The notes: generated from the letters alone by a model not told the origin. Positions 36,473 through 46,069 are shown, counted from the first letter of the stretch. The stretch is 64,000 bases of DNA from Gordonia sp. X0973 (GCF_013348785.1 NZ_CP054691.1:186001-250000); one strand, 5' to 3'. Numbers and translations are program-made.

Positions 36473-38653
36473 TCAGTCGTGCGCGAAAGTGATGTTCGGC
36501 AGGAGGCGTCGCAGCCACCTCGGGCTCGCCCAGGCCGCGCGTCCGGTCAGTCGCAGCAGGACCGGCAGCAGGATCAGGCGGACCAGGAAGGCGTCGAGCA
36601 GCACGGCGACGCCCAGGATGATGCCCATCTCCTTCGGAGGCAGCGGGCCGGACAGGGCGAAGGTGAAGAACACGGCCACCATCACGCCGCCGGCGGCGAA
36701 GATGACGCGACCGGAGTGCGCGACCGCGCCGACCATCGCCGCCTTGGGGGTGCCCTCCTTCTCCCAGTGCTCCTTGGCCGAGGCCAGCAGGAACACCGTG
36801 TAGTCCATCGCGATGGCGAAGATCATCGCGAAGAAGAACACCGGGCCCCAGGCGTTGAGGAAGCCCTGGCTCTCGAATCCGAAGAAGGAGGCGCCGATGC
36901 CCTCCTGGAAGACCAGCCGGGCCACGCCGAATGCCGCGAGCGTCGAGAGCAGGCTGGCCGCCGTGCCGAGCAACGCGATGAGCGGGGCCTGCAGGGCGAA
37001 GAGCAGCAGCAGGAAGCCGAGCACCATGACGGTCGCGATGACGATCGGGGTGGTGCGGTCGATCTCCGACTTCAGGTCGATGTTCTCCACGGCGGCACCG
37101 CCGACCATCGCCCCCGTGGGCAGGTGTTCGCGCAGTCGATCCACGGTGGCCGGCAATGCCGGGTCGGACGGGTCGACGCGCGGCACCGCCTGGATCAGCG
37201 CCAGACCGGAACCGTCGGTGGACGTCTGCGCCGGCATGGTCGCCGCGATGCCGGGATCGCCGCGCAGCACCGTCGCGGCGGCGTCGGCCTGGGCGGCCGG
37301 CGCGATGATCTGCAGCGTGCCGGGAGCCCCGTCGCCGAAGGCCTTCTGGACGGCGTCGTAGCCGATGCGGGCGCTGGCGTCGGCCGGTAGGACCTTGATC
37401 GACGGCATCGCGGTGGTCATGCCGAACACCGGGATGGCCAAGGCGATGAGAACCGCCAACGCCCCCAGACCCCAGCGCAACGGCTGGCGCCACAGGCGCT
37501 CACCCCAGCGCTCGAAGACGGGGGAGCGGTGCTCGGAGACGTTGACCCACGGCAGGGCGAATTTGTTGACGCGGTGGTCGAGCTTCGCCAACACCACCGG
37601 CAGCAGCGTCAGTGTGGCGGCCAGGATGAAGACGACCGAGATCATGATTCCGCCGGCCATCGAGCGGAAGGACGGCGACGGCACGATCATGACCGCCGAG
37701 AGTGAGACGAGCACGGTGATGCCGGAGAGCAGCACGGCCTTGCCCGCGGTGTCTAGGGTTTGCGCGATGGCCTGCTTCATCGGCATGTCGTGGCCCATCC
37801 GGGCGGCGCGGAACCGCACGACCAGGAACAGGGCGTAGTCGATACCGAGGGCCAGCGCGAACATCATCGCGAAGTTCATCGCCCAAATCGAGACCGGCAC
37901 GACGGTGTTGACGAGGACCAGGACACCGGCCGAGGCGACCAGCCCGGCGAGGGTCAGCAATAGCGGCAACCCCGCCGCGACGAGCGCGCCGAATGCGACG
38001 ACCAGGATGAGCAGGGTCACCGGCCAGGAGATCATCTCCGACTTCAGCATCGCGTCGAGATTGGCGTGATTGAAGTCCGACCACAGCACCGAGGAGCCGG
38101 TGGGGTCGACCCGGACCGTCCCCGTCGAGAGGTCGTGGAGCTTGGGGGTCAGCGCGGTGGCGGCCTTCACCATGTCGTTGGTGTCGGCACCGGCGCCGGC
38201 CAGGATGATGCCGGTCTTGCCGTCGGCGGAGAGTGTCGCGCCGGGGGTCGGCGCGATGATGTCGGCGATCCGGTGGTCGGCCCGCAACAGGGAGGTCGCC
38301 TTGGCGAGCACCGCGGGGCCGTCGCCGGTGGTCAGCGGGGCGTCGGCGGAGACGACGACCTGGATGGCCGACGAGGCGTTGCCGCCGAAATGCTGTCGGG
38401 CGAGCTCGCGGACCTGCACCGATTGCGAGCCGTCGGCCTGCCAGCCGGCGCCGGAGAGACTCTTCTCGACCGACGGGGCGAAGATCCCCAAGCCGATCAC
38501 CAGCAGGACCCACACCGCGGTGACGACCTTGCCGTGGGAGACGACCCAGACGCCGAGGCGTCCCAGCGGACCGGCGTGGGTGTAGGCCTCGTCTGCGGCG
38601 ATTGCCGTGCCGGGCCGCTTCTGGTGGCCCGGGTCCAGCTCGGTGATGGTCAT
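36473..38653 (-). CDS. MMPL-family RND transporter
   Basis: 726 residues with two sets of membrane helices separated by large external loops. The first hydrophobic segment is KVVTAVWVLLVIGLGIF; the core has FALALGIDYALFLVVRFR and its repeat FAIAMDYTVFLLASAKE, the family signatures with intramembrane Asp. It is of the short MMPL type (YdfJ-like), not the longer lipid-exporting MmpL of mycobacteria. Two G/C-tract palindromes 15 and 45 nt upstream suggest CsoR/RcnR-type control, so metal or persulfide stress is an inferred trigger. The AhpD-like gene follows. Confidence 0.9.
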   Translation of the reverse strand: MTITELDPGHQKRPGTAIAADEAYTHAGPLGRLGVWVVSHGKVVTAVWVLLVIGLGIFAPSVEKSLSGAGWQADGSQSVQVRELARQHFGGNASSAIQVVVSADAPLTTGDGPAVLAKATSLLRADHRIADIIAPTPGATLSADGKTGIILAGAGADTNDMVKAATALTPKLHDLSTGTVRVDPTGSSVLWSDFNHANLDAMLKSEMISWPVTLLILVVAFGALVAAGLPLLLTLAGLVASAGVLVLVNTVVPVSIWAMNFAMMFALALGIDYALFLVVRFRAARMGHDMPMKQAIAQTLDTAGKAVLLSGITVLVSLSAVMIVPSPSFRSMAGGIMISVVFILAATLTLLPVVLAKLDHRVNKFALPWVNVSEHRSPVFERWGERLWRQPLRWGLGALAVLIALAIPVFGMTTAMPSIKVLPADASARIGYDAVQKAFGDGAPGTLQIIAPAAQADAAATVLRGDPGIAATMPAQTSTDGSGLALIQAVPRVDPSDPALPATVDRLREHLPTGAMVGGAAVENIDLKSEIDRTTPIVIATVMVLGFLLLLFALQAPLIALLGTAASLLSTLAAFGVARLVFQEGIGASFFGFESQGFLNAWGPVFFFAMIFAIAMDYTVFLLASAKEHWEKEGTPKAAMVGAVAHSGRVIFAAGGVMVAVFFTFALSGPLPPKEMGIILGVAVLLDAFLVRLILLPVLLRLTGRAAWASPRWLRRLLPNITFAHD

Positions 38654-38667
38654 GGCGTCCTCTCGAA

Positions 38668-38719
38668 TTATCCCCCTGGGGGGTTATCGAGAGACGGTAC
38701 ATCCCCCTAGGGGGTTATG
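38668..38719. promoter_or_regulatory. Tandem CCCCCT(A/G)GGGGG operators before the MMPL operon
   Basis: Two palindromes: TTATCCCCCTGGGGGGTTAT (38668-38687) and CATCCCCCTAGGGGGTTATG (38700-38719), 32 bp centre to centre. An A/T-flanked C-tract/G-tract dyad is the operator type of CsoR/RcnR/CstR repressors. No such repressor gene lies in the window. They cover the expected promoter of the leftward MMPL gene (start 38653, GAGAGGA just upstream). Confidence 0.6.
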
Positions 38720-38787
38720 CAACCAAGGTGTGGCGACTCTGCCGATTTCTTCAAGAACACCCGCAAAGATCGGGTCAGACTCGACAC

Positions 38788-39171
38788 ATGAACGAGAGAA
38801 AAGACTCCAACATCTGGCCCGGTCTGAACTACACCGATCCGATTGCCGCCCGCCGCTGGCTCGTCGCGCTGGGCTTCGAGGAGGGGATCCTCGTCGAGGG
38901 TGACGGTGATGGCGAGGTGCGGCACTCGGAAATGCTCTGGCCCGACGGCGGGCGCGTCATGATCTCGTCGTCCGGGCACTTCGGGGCGCCGGTGACCGGC
39001 GTCGGCAGCGTCTACGTCGTCGTCACCGATCCGGACGCTGTGTACGCGCGCGCCCAGGAGCTCGGCGCGACGCTGGTGCGCGAGATGCGCGAGGAGGACT
39101 ATGGATCCCGAGGGTTCTCCATCGCCGACGCGGAGGGCAACGTATGGAGCTTCGGGACGTACGCCGGCTGA
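38788..39171 (+). CDS. VOC/glyoxalase-superfamily protein
   Basis: 127 residues with beta-alpha-beta-beta-beta vicinal-oxygen-chelate modules: GLNYTDPIAARRWLVALGFEEG, then VGSVYVVVTDPDAVYARAQELGATLVREM and [23 protein letters not shown]. It belongs to the PhnB-like or 'bleomycin resistance-like' group whose substrates are unknown. It overlaps the next gene by 28 nt, suggesting co-translation with the AraC regulator. Confidence 0.85.
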   Translation: MNERKDSNIWPGLNYTDPIAARRWLVALGFEEGILVEGDGDGEVRHSEMLWPDGGRVMISSSGHFGAPVTGVGSVYVVVTDPDAVYARAQELGATLVREMREEDYGSRGFSIADAEGNVWSFGTYAG

Positions 39172-39929
39172 GCGGCGTCGCGATCCATCCCTATCGGATC
39201 GTCGGCGCGGAACCCGGTGAGCACATCGGCCTGCCGTCGTCGACGGTCACGCTCATCGTCGACCTCGACGACGGTCTGCGCCTGAGTGAACCAGGACGCG
39301 CCGGCACCCGGGTGTTCCGCACCTGCCTCGGCGGCATGCATGCGGAGCCGGTCACGATCCACCACGAGGGCACGCAGATCGGGGTGGCCGTCAGCCTGGC
39401 GCCGTCGGCGGTGCGCACGGTCTTCGGCCTGCCCGCGGCGCAGTTGTGGCGCACCAACATCGACCTCGACGACGTGGCTCCCGGCTTGGCCCGACGGCTG
39501 TACGACGAGACCGGAGCCGTGCCGCATGACGAGCGCGCCGGGCTGGCCGCGGGGATCATCGCCGACGCGGTGGGGCCGTCGAACGGCGGTTCCGGCGATC
39601 CCGACGCGGAGCGCGCCTGGCGGCTGATCCAGCGGACGCGCGGGCGCATCACGGTCTCACGGTTGGTCGAGTTGTCCGGTTGGTCGGCGCGCTACCTGAC
39701 CGGGGTGTTCACCAACGAGTACGGCATCGGCCCGAAACAGGCGGCGCGGATCGCGCGCTATGAGCACGCCCGTCAGCAGCTGGAGGCGGGGGCGACCATC
39801 GTCGACGCGGCTTTCGCCTGCGGATACTCCGACCAGGCCCATCTCACCCGCGAGTTCGCCGCCATCACCGGGTATCCGCCGAAGCAGTTCCTCGCCGTCC
39901 GGGCCGCCGAGTTCAGCGGGGCCCGGTAG
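39144..39929 (+). CDS. AraC-family transcriptional regulator
   Basis: 261 residues. The C-terminal third carries the two AraC helix-turn-helices: [31 protein letters not shown] and [31 protein letters not shown]. The N-terminal half is a ligand-sensing region of the DUF6597 type. It is translationally linked to the VOC gene upstream (28-nt overlap), so it probably controls it. Its end overlaps the convergent rpmE2 by 17 bp. Confidence 0.9.
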   Translation: MELRDVRRLSGVAIHPYRIVGAEPGEHIGLPSSTVTLIVDLDDGLRLSEPGRAGTRVFRTCLGGMHAEPVTIHHEGTQIGVAVSLAPSAVRTVFGLPAAQLWRTNIDLDDVAPGLARRLYDETGAVPHDERAGLAAGIIADAVGPSNGGSGDPDAERAWRLIQRTRGRITVSRLVELSGWSARYLTGVFTNEYGIGPKQAARIARYEHARQQLEAGATIVDAAFACGYSDQAHLTREFAAITGYPPKQFLAVRAAEFSGAR

Positions 39930-40173
39930 CGCGCTTTCCGTACTTGCGGTTGAACTTCTCGACGCGCCCGGCGGTGTCCATCAGACGCTGCTCGCCGGTC
40001 CAGAACGGATGCGACGCACTGCTGACCTCGACGACGACCAGCGGGTAGGAGTTTCCGTCGGACCACTCGACGGTCTGCTCCGAGGTGATCGTCGAGCGGG
40101 TCAGAAACTGCTCCCCGGTGCTGGCGTCGCGGAACACGACGTGGTGGTAGTCGGGGTGGATTCCGGGCTTCAT
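39913..40173 (-). CDS. rpmE2: Ribosomal protein L31 type B (zinc-free)
   Basis: 86 residues: [50 protein letters not shown]. The CxxC zinc pairs of ordinary L31 are missing, so this is the paralogue used when zinc is scarce. It starts 4 nt inside the end of the Mrf gene (ATGA-type overlap) and shares its Zur-controlled promoter. Confidence 0.95.
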   Translation of the reverse strand: MKPGIHPDYHHVVFRDASTGEQFLTRSTITSEQTVEWSDGNSYPLVVVEVSSASHPFWTGEQRLMDTAGRVEKFNRKYGKRATGPR

Positions 40174-41555
40174 CGGTTGTCCTCTCGGAAGCTCTGCTCG
40201 CCACCGTCCTGGTGTGCGAGGCCGTCGTCGTGGGTCTGCGGCAGGTCGTCGCAGGGGTCGGTGTGCGCCAAGCCGAACGGGTCGTCGAAGTGCATCCAGC
40301 TGCGCTGTCCCATAGCCATCTCGGCGTCGGTCAGGCAGGCGTCGTCGAGGGCCCGCCGGATTTCGTCGGGCTGCTCGGGGCGATGGGCCAGGACGGCCAG
40401 CGACGTGTGCCGATCGCCGTGCGCCTCGTCCCAGAGAAGGGCCGCGAGGGCGCGGCGTTCCGGGTCGACGGTCGTCAGCTCGGCATCGGTCATCGCGGCC
40501 AGCCAGGTGGGTCCCTCGGCCACCCGCAGTCCGCCGCCGGCCGATTCCATCCATAGTGCGCGGTCGGGCTGCGTGGCCAGCCACATCCGCCCGCGGGCGA
40601 AGACGACGCCCTCGAGGAGATGGTCGATTGCCTCGTGCAGCCGTGCCGGGTGGAACGGGCGGTCGGCCTCGAAGGTGAACAGTTCCACGCCGCAGTCGGA
40701 TTCCAGCGGCGGCTCGTAGCGCAACAGTGGGTCGTGCGACTCGTCGATCCGACCCCGGCGGGAACCGGGCGGAACGGCCGCGAGCAGCTGCGCGGCCAGC
40801 GTCGGCGTCATCGGCCGCAACGGCGCCTCCCCGCCGTGTGCCCGGTGGGGCAGCTCCATCATCGTCGGCGCCTTGGGGGTGAGGCGTTTGAGCACCGCGC
40901 TCAGGCGGGCCGACTGCCATGCGTCGTGCCCGGTCGATTCGCATCCGACGATCACCAAGGCGTCGGCGAAGGCGACCTGCCCGACCGCGACCTGGGCGAG
41001 CGTGCGTTCGTCCCCGCCGTCGACGGTGGCGCTCAACCCGAGCTCGGCCATCGTCGCGTCGCCGGTTGCCGAGTCGAGCCAGGTCGTCTCGTCGATGCAC
41101 GCGATCGTGGCGTCGATCCGGACGTCGACGCCGGCGGGTGCGTCGGTGAAGCCGGGCATGTCCGAGACGACCGCGTTCTGGATCGCGAAAGCGAGTGCCT
41201 CGGGTTCGAGCGAGCAATCCAGCTGCAGCACGATCCGGCGCACGGCGGTGCGGCGGTGCAGGTGGCGCAGCAGCGGCAGGAGGTCGTTGCGCAGCGTGCA
41301 GGAGACGCAGCCGTGCTCGAGGCAGACGGTGGTCTGGTGGATGCGCTCGTTGCCGTCGGCGTCGACGGTGCGCAGTGTGCGTCGGACCATCCCGGCTTCG
41401 AGGGCGGAGAGGTCGTGGTGGACCAGCGTCGTGCCCGAGGTGACGAGGCTGCCGGCGGTGCGCGCGACGGCGTCGGGGTCGAGTCCGGCGACGAGGACGA
41501 CGGGCGTGCGCTCATCAGCATTGTTGGGAACGATTTCCATTTGCACGGGACCCAC
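40170..41555 (-). CDS. mrf: Mrf-like COG0523 protein (ribosome hibernation / zinc starvation)
   Basis: 461 residues matching mycobacterial Mrf (Rv0106 type) from memory: [50 protein letters not shown] cut as its parts [14 protein letters not shown] and SAGGGLRVA, and a DPFG...DPC end. In mycobacteria Mrf helps the hibernation factor Mpy bind ribosomes made with zinc-free proteins. The COG0523 family metal motif is present as C-V-S-C. The P-loop expected of a CobW GTPase is not recognisable: the N-terminus reads [19 protein letters not shown]. It is divergent from the four ribosomal genes and shares a Zur-box-like sequence with them. Confidence 0.87.
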   Translation of the reverse strand: MGPVQMEIVPNNADERTPVVLVAGLDPDAVARTAGSLVTSGTTLVHHDLSALEAGMVRRTLRTVDADGNERIHQTTVCLEHGCVSCTLRNDLLPLLRHLHRRTAVRRIVLQLDCSLEPEALAFAIQNAVVSDMPGFTDAPAGVDVRIDATIACIDETTWLDSATGDATMAELGLSATVDGGDERTLAQVAVGQVAFADALVIVGCESTGHDAWQSARLSAVLKRLTPKAPTMMELPHRAHGGEAPLRPMTPTLAAQLLAAVPPGSRRGRIDESHDPLLRYEPPLESDCGVELFTFEADRPFHPARLHEAIDHLLEGVVFARGRMWLATQPDRALWMESAGGGLRVAEGPTWLAAMTDAELTTVDPERRALAALLWDEAHGDRHTSLAVLAHRPEQPDEIRRALDDACLTDAEMAMGQRSWMHFDDPFGLAHTDPCDDLPQTHDDGLAHQDGGEQSFREDNR

Positions 41556-41577
41556 GGTAGCGTGGCCCGAGTCTTAA

Positions 41578-41592
41578 TGCGAATCGTTGTCA
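41578..41592. promoter_or_regulatory. Zur-box-like palindrome
   Basis: TGCGAATCGTTGTCA lies between the divergent mrf (start 41555) and rpmB2 (start 41613). It resembles the actinobacterial Zur site core TGAAAATCRTTTTCA, matching at about 12 of 15 positions by recalled consensus, in an A/T-rich context (TTAA before, ATAATCAT after). Both flanking operons encode zinc-free proteins, as expected of Zur targets. Confidence 0.75.
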
Positions 41593-41612
41593 ATAATCAT
41601 GCGGAGGTACTT

Positions 41613-41849
41613 ATGTCAGCGCGGTGTCAGGTCACCGGGCGCGAGCCGGGATTCGGCAAACAGGTGTCGCACTCGCACAAGCGGACGTCGCGACGGTGGA
41701 ATCCGAACATCCAGCGTCGGCGGTATTTCCTGCCCAGCGAGGGGCGCTACGTGACGCTGCGGGTTTCGGCCAAGGGGATCAAGACCATCGACCGCCACGG
41801 CATCGAAGCCGTCGTCGCACAGATCCGTGCCCGAGGGGAGAAGGTCTGA
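41613..41849 (+). CDS. rpmB2: Ribosomal protein L28, zinc-free paralogue
   Basis: 78 residues: [56 protein letters not shown]. Only one Cys remains of the zinc set, marking the C-minus form. GGAGG lies 5 nt upstream. It is the first gene of a four-gene ribosomal operon; its TGA overlaps the next ATG (TGATG). Confidence 0.95.
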   Translation: MSARCQVTGREPGFGKQVSHSHKRTSRRWNPNIQRRRYFLPSEGRYVTLRVSAKGIKTIDRHGIEAVVAQIRARGEKV

Positions 41850-42016
41850 TGGCCAGCCGCACCGACATCCGGCCCGTCGTGAAGCTCAAGTCCACCGCGG
41901 GGACCGGGTACACCTACGTCACGCGCAAGAACCGGCGCAACGACCCGGACCGGCTCGTGCTGCGCAAATACGACCCGGTCGCCCGGCGCCACGTCGACTT
42001 CAAGGAGGAGCGCTGA
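41849..42016 (+). CDS. rpmG: Ribosomal protein L33, zinc-free paralogue
   Basis: 55 residues: [42 protein letters not shown]. No Cys at all, so it replaces the zinc-binding L33 under zinc limitation. It shares TGATG overlaps with both neighbours. Confidence 0.95.
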   Translation: MASRTDIRPVVKLKSTAGTGYTYVTRKNRRNDPDRLVLRKYDPVARRHVDFKEER

Positions 42017-42321
42017 TGGCCAAGAAGTCCAAGATCATCAAGAACGAGCGTCGCAAAGCGACCGTCGCCAAGTACGCCGAGGTCCGGGCCGGGCTCAAGG
42101 CGATCATCGCCGATGCGTCCGCCTCCGACGCCGAGCGCTCGGTGGCGCGCAGCAAGCTGCAGTCGCTGCCGCGCGACGCCAGTCCGACCCGAGTGCGCAA
42201 CCGCGACGCCATCGACGGGCGTCCGCGCGGCTTCATCGGCAAGGCCGGTGTGTCGCGCGTGCGGTTCCGTGAACTCGCGCATCGGGGCGAACTCCCCGGC
42301 ATCCACAAATCCAGCTGGTAA
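42016..42321 (+). CDS. rpsN2: Ribosomal protein S14, zinc-free long form
   Basis: 101 residues: [57 protein letters not shown]. The long S14 lacks the CxxC zinc ribbon of the short form (about 61 residues). Third gene of the Zur-type operon. Confidence 0.95.
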   Translation: MAKKSKIIKNERRKATVAKYAEVRAGLKAIIADASASDAERSVARSKLQSLPRDASPTRVRNRDAIDGRPRGFIGKAGVSRVRFRELAHRGELPGIHKSSW

Positions 42322-42339
42322 GCGAAAGGCGCTATTCCC

Positions 42340-42597
42340 ATGGCTAGGTCCGCACCCCGACGGGAGCCGTCCGTCAAGAAGGTCGTCAACCGCATCGATG
42401 TCCTGCGCAGGCAGACCGGTGTCGAGCCGGTGATCGACTACAAGGACACGGCGCTGCTGCGCCAATTCCTCACCGACCGCGGCAAGATCCGCAGTCGCCG
42501 CGTCACCGGCTTGACGCCGCAACAGCAGCGGCAGGTCGCCACCGCCATTCGCAACGCGCGCGAGATGGCCTTGCTGCCGTATTCCTCCGGCCGGTAG
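42340..42597 (+). CDS. rpsR2: Ribosomal protein S18, zinc-free paralogue
   Basis: 85 residues: [51 protein letters not shown] cut at its family blocks [14 protein letters not shown] and [13 protein letters not shown]. It has no Cys. It is the last gene of the operon, 18 nt after rpsN2, with AAAGG upstream of ATG. Confidence 0.95.
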   Translation: MARSAPRREPSVKKVVNRIDVLRRQTGVEPVIDYKDTALLRQFLTDRGKIRSRRVTGLTPQQQRQVATAIRNAREMALLPYSSGR

Positions 42598-42614
42598 TCG
42601 GTACTCTCGCGCCC

Positions 42615-43145
42615 ATGCGGATAGCGAGAGTGATCGGCCACGTCGGCTGGTGGGTATTCGTCCTCGGTGCGGTATTCACCCGGTTCGTCCAACCGGTCGG
42701 CTTCGGCCCGCGGCGCTACGCGGACTATCTGTCGACCGAGGACCACGGCTGGACGGCGTACCTGCCGCTCACGGACGGCGTATTCGACGATCGCTTCACC
42801 GAGGCCAACATCCTCGCGACCGTCACGCTGGTGGCCGCCGTCGTCGTTTTGCTCGCGGCGATCGCGGAAGCAGTTCTCGGTCGGCGCCTGGTCACCGGGC
42901 TGCTCACCGTCGCGGCGCCGGTCGTCGGCGGCGCGTTGGTCTTCCTCGTCGCCCGGGGCGGTATCGACTCGGCGCAGTTGCGCCCGGTGATCCTGTTCGC
43001 GCTGGCCTTGCTCGGCGTCGCGATCCGCGAGGTGTGGAGCCGCGCGCTGGCTCCGACGCGAGAACTCCCACAATCGGCCGAAAATCGGGGGTCCGAGGGC
43101 AAATACCCCTCTGACCCCTCCGATTCGGACGATGGTGGGAACTAG
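42615..43145 (+). CDS. Membrane protein, unknown
   Basis: 176 residues with four hydrophobic helices (IGHVGWWVFVLGAVFT, ILATVTLVAAVVVLLAAIAEAVL, LLTVAAPVVGGALVFLVA, PVILFALALLGVAI) and a Ser/Asp-rich cytosolic tail. It starts 17 nt after rpsR2, so it may be co-transcribed, though nothing links it to zinc. Not recognised. Confidence 0.65.
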   Translation: MRIARVIGHVGWWVFVLGAVFTRFVQPVGFGPRRYADYLSTEDHGWTAYLPLTDGVFDDRFTEANILATVTLVAAVVVLLAAIAEAVLGRRLVTGLLTVAAPVVGGALVFLVARGGIDSAQLRPVILFALALLGVAIREVWSRALAPTRELPQSAENRGSEGKYPSDPSDSDDGGN

Positions 43146-44278
43146 CTCCCGAGCGAGGTTGGACTCTCGATCCGGGCGCCGATGCCCTTCATGAGGATCG
43201 GCCACGATTTCAGCAGCTCGTCGCGCCAATACTCCCAGCGGTGGGTGCCCGACGCCTGGACCGCACCGGAGAACGGGATCCCCAGCTTGCGCAGCTGGGC
43301 GGTCATCCGGCCGGTGCACACGGCGCTGCCGAACTCGAGGAAGGCGCCCTTGGCGGTGGTGTCCAGCGGATCGGCGGCCACCTGGTTGTATCGCCCGGGC
43401 ATGCCGCTGCCCGCGGACAGGTAGACGGTCTTGCCGGCCAACTTCGCCGCGTTGAGGAAGGGGTCGTGGGCCTGCCACTCCGGGTCGGTGAACTTGCCCC
43501 ACATGTTCGTCGAGTTCCCGCCGCCGCGGCTGATATCCCACTGCGTCAGGAACTGGTTCTCCGGGCTCGACACGTTGGCGCAGTCGCTGTAGCCGCCGAC
43601 GGCCCGGTACAGCTGCGGGTTGCGGGTCGCCAGCATCAGCGCGGCGAGCCCGCCCATCGAGGCGCCGGCGACCCCGGCGACGTTGTTGGACCCGAACCGG
43701 CGGGAGAGGATCGGCGGCAGTTCGCGGGTCAGAAAGGTCTCCCACATGAACTTCTTGTTCCCCATGCCGGGTTCGCGGTTGCGCCAGTCGGTGTAGTAGC
43801 TGTGTGGATCGCCGACGGGGGTCACGACGTTCACGTCGGTCTTCGACGCCAGGTCGGCCAATTGCGTCTCGGTGTACCAGCCGGACTGCTCGTCATGCGC
43901 CTCGGCGCCGTCGAGCAGGTAGATCGTCGGGCGCTTGCCCGGGCGCGCTTTGGATCCGGGTCTGTCGCCCGGCTTGGCGGGTCGGACGGGGTCTTGCGGA
44001 CGCTGCAGGTCGACGACGACCTCGCGTCCCATCGCCGCGGAGAACACTCGCAACCGTTCGCGGCCCTGGAACGGAGTCACCGAGACCACCCTGCTTGCGG
44101 GTGGCGGCGGTCCGGCGTTGGGGCCGTGCGGTCGCGGGGGTGGCGGAGCTCCGTCGGCGACGGCGCTACCGAAACTGAGGCCGACGGTCAGCGTCGTCGC
44201 CACCGCGACGCTGTACCGCGCAAAGGGGTGAACCAAGAGTTCCGGCCTTCCTTCGACGCGTCGCATCCCCAGCCACAC
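43142..44278 (-). CDS. Secreted esterase of the antigen 85/mycolyltransferase-like family
   Basis: 378 residues. A signal-like hydrophobic stretch (VAVATTLTVGLSFGSAVADG) follows a long basic N-terminus; ATG 44266 may be the true start instead of GTG 44278. The alpha/beta hydrolase core has TIYLLDGAEAHDEQSGW, NVVTPVGDPHSYYTDW, WETFLTRELPPIL, nucleophile GASMGGLAALMLA, and a C-terminal His in SGTHRWEYWRDEL. These follow the Ag85/Cmt mycolyltransferases that acylate trehalose or arabinogalactan. A Pro-rich linker precedes the core. Confidence 0.87.
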   Translation of the reverse strand: MWLGMRRVEGRPELLVHPFARYSVAVATTLTVGLSFGSAVADGAPPPPRPHGPNAGPPPPASRVVSVTPFQGRERLRVFSAAMGREVVVDLQRPQDPVRPAKPGDRPGSKARPGKRPTIYLLDGAEAHDEQSGWYTETQLADLASKTDVNVVTPVGDPHSYYTDWRNREPGMGNKKFMWETFLTRELPPILSRRFGSNNVAGVAGASMGGLAALMLATRNPQLYRAVGGYSDCANVSSPENQFLTQWDISRGGGNSTNMWGKFTDPEWQAHDPFLNAAKLAGKTVYLSAGSGMPGRYNQVAADPLDTTAKGAFLEFGSAVCTGRMTAQLRKLGIPFSGAVQASGTHRWEYWRDELLKSWPILMKGIGARIESPTSLGS

Positions 44279-44388
44279 GCGTCACTTCAGTAACACGAGA
44301 AGTATGTGGTGCGATGCCGCGAATCTCCTAGACCGGACACCAAACCGAGACGCGGATGTGACGAACGGGCCACGCGCGTCGAGTCGGG

Positions 44389-45219
44389 TCAGGCCGCCGC
44401 CGACCACCACTCGACGATGCGCTCCACGACCGGTCCGGGGGTTCGCGCCCACCGCACGTGGTCGGTTGAGCCCTCCGGCGGGCACTGCGACTTCCGATAG
44501 GTCCACCCGGTCAACGATTCCGACGGGAAACAGCGCTCCAAGCGCTCGGCGGCAGCCGGTGTGACCAGGGCATCGCCCTCCAGGCGCACCGCGATAACCG
44601 GCCGTGCGCCACCTACTCGGTCCTGCTCGAGACCGCCGGTCACCGGCAGTCCGCCGGTGCGCACCATTCGCGCCCACTGCCGCATCATCGTGCGCGGCGT
44701 CGGGCCGCCGAATGCCCCGGCAGGCCAATGTCCCCGCGCCGCGGTGACGACGGGAACACTCGACGCCAGCAGGAGCATCCGGACCCGCTCGCCGGGGTAG
44801 TACCGGTACCACGGCACCGATCCGGCGACGGTCGCGTAACCGTCCGGACGGGCATCGCCCGCACCCGGAAGCACATCGAGGAGCGCGCACAGTTGGGCGC
44901 CGAGGCTGTGCCCGACGACCAGGACCGGACGGTCGGGATCCTCGCGGCGAAGATCGAGGATGGCGTCGGCGAGGTCGCCGGCCTCGTCGGCGTAGGACCA
45001 GTCGTGCGCGCGCGACGGCGCGACGTCGCCCGGCTCGATCCCGCGGCGGGCGACCACCGTCGACGTCCAGCCGTGCTCGCCGAAGGCGGCGACCAACGGG
45101 CGGTAGAACTTGGCGGGTACGCCCATCGCGGGGGAGATCAATACGTGGGGGAGCTCTTCGGTCCGCATGGGGTGACCATCCGCCGCGGAGGTATTGAAGT
45201 CCACTACCTCGGAGGTCAT
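44389..45219 (-). CDS. Alpha/beta hydrolase
   Basis: 276 residues. The core has HVLISPAMGVPAKFYRPLVAA, the elbow GHSLGAQLCAL (nucleophile Ser), an acidic EGDAL, and STDHVRW with the likely His. It resembles predicted cytosolic hydrolases without known substrate. It is divergent from the XRE regulator at 45254, with a very short shared promoter, so regulation by that protein is plausible. Confidence 0.8.
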   Translation of the reverse strand: MTSEVVDFNTSAADGHPMRTEELPHVLISPAMGVPAKFYRPLVAAFGEHGWTSTVVARRGIEPGDVAPSRAHDWSYADEAGDLADAILDLRREDPDRPVLVVGHSLGAQLCALLDVLPGAGDARPDGYATVAGSVPWYRYYPGERVRMLLLASSVPVVTAARGHWPAGAFGGPTPRTMMRQWARMVRTGGLPVTGGLEQDRVGGARPVIAVRLEGDALVTPAAAERLERCFPSESLTGWTYRKSQCPPEGSTDHVRWARTPGPVVERIVEWWSAAA

Positions 45220-45253
45220 CGATCCGGTCCGTCGACGGGCCTACGATGGCGCC

Positions 45254-46069
45254 ATGGCTGCCCCCGCCGCGACCTCGTCGTATCCGATCGGGGAGATGCT
45301 GCGCGCCTGGCGGGCCCGACGCTCGCTGAGTCAACTCGACCTCGCCTACGACGCGGGGATTTCGCCGCGGCACCTCAGCTTCATCGAGACCGGTAAGTCG
45401 CGGCCCAGCCCGCAGGTGATCGAGGCACTAGCGGCCCGGCTCGACGTCCCGCTGCGCGACCGGAACGCGCTGCTCCTCGCGGCCGGGCACGCGCCGCGCT
45501 ACACCGAAGAACCCCTCCGGACGGAGACGATGGCGCGGGTGCGGGCCGCGGTGCAGCGGGTTCTCGCCGCGCACGAGCCCAACGCGGGTGTCGCGCTGGA
45601 TCGCACCTGGAACGTCGTGCTGGCCAACGGCACCGCTCGTCTGCTGTTCGGCCTTTTGCCCGCCGACCTGGCCGCCGAACCGGTCAACCTCTTTCGCGCG
45701 TCACTGCACCCGGACGGTTTCGCCGGGCTGACCCGCAACTTCGACGTGTGGGGCCGCTACCTGCTCGACCTGCTGCGGCGACTGGTCCGCGTGACCGGGG
45801 ATCGACGGTTGGCCGAACTCGAGGCGGAGGTGAGTCGATACCCCACCGTCGTAGGCCTCGACCGCCGGACAGGTCCGGGCACCGGCCCGCGCGAGCCGGA
45901 GTTGCTCGTGCCGCTGGAGCTTCGCCTCGGCGATCAGGAGTTGTCCTTCTTCACCACGCTGACCACCTTCGGCTCACCTCGCGACATCACGCTCGACGAG
46001 ATGACGATCGAGCTGTTCTACCCGGCCGACGCCGCGACGGAGGCGTGGGTCGCGTCGATGCGGAGCTGA
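45254..46069 (+). CDS. XRE-family regulator with MmyB-like ligand domain
   Basis: 271 residues. Residues 13-75 form the helix-turn-helix (LRAWRARRSLSQLDLAYDAG, ISPRHLSFIETGKSRPSPQVIEALAARLDVPLRDRN cut at blocks ISPRHLSFIETGKSRPS and VIEALAARLDVPL). The rest is the PAS-like MmyB domain: WNVVLANGTARLLFGLLP, LFRASLHPDGFAGLTRNF and LSFFTTLTTFGSPRDITLDE. Such proteins bind small molecules, often fatty acids. ATG 45254 is preferred to an in-frame start at 45194, which would overlap the divergent hydrolase. Confidence 0.88.
   Translation: MAAPAATSSYPIGEMLRAWRARRSLSQLDLAYDAGISPRHLSFIETGKSRPSPQVIEALAARLDVPLRDRNALLLAAGHAPRYTEEPLRTETMARVRAAVQRVLAAHEPNAGVALDRTWNVVLANGTARLLFGLLPADLAAEPVNLFRASLHPDGFAGLTRNFDVWGRYLLDLLRRLVRVTGDRRLAELEAEVSRYPTVVGLDRRTGPGTGPREPELLVPLELRLGDQELSFFTTLTTFGSPRDITLDEMTIELFYPADAATEAWVASMRS

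Noticed and set aside
42615-43145. Zinc-related member of the ribosomal operon
   Set aside because: Only proximity supports it; the protein has no metal motif, so it is left as an unknown membrane protein.
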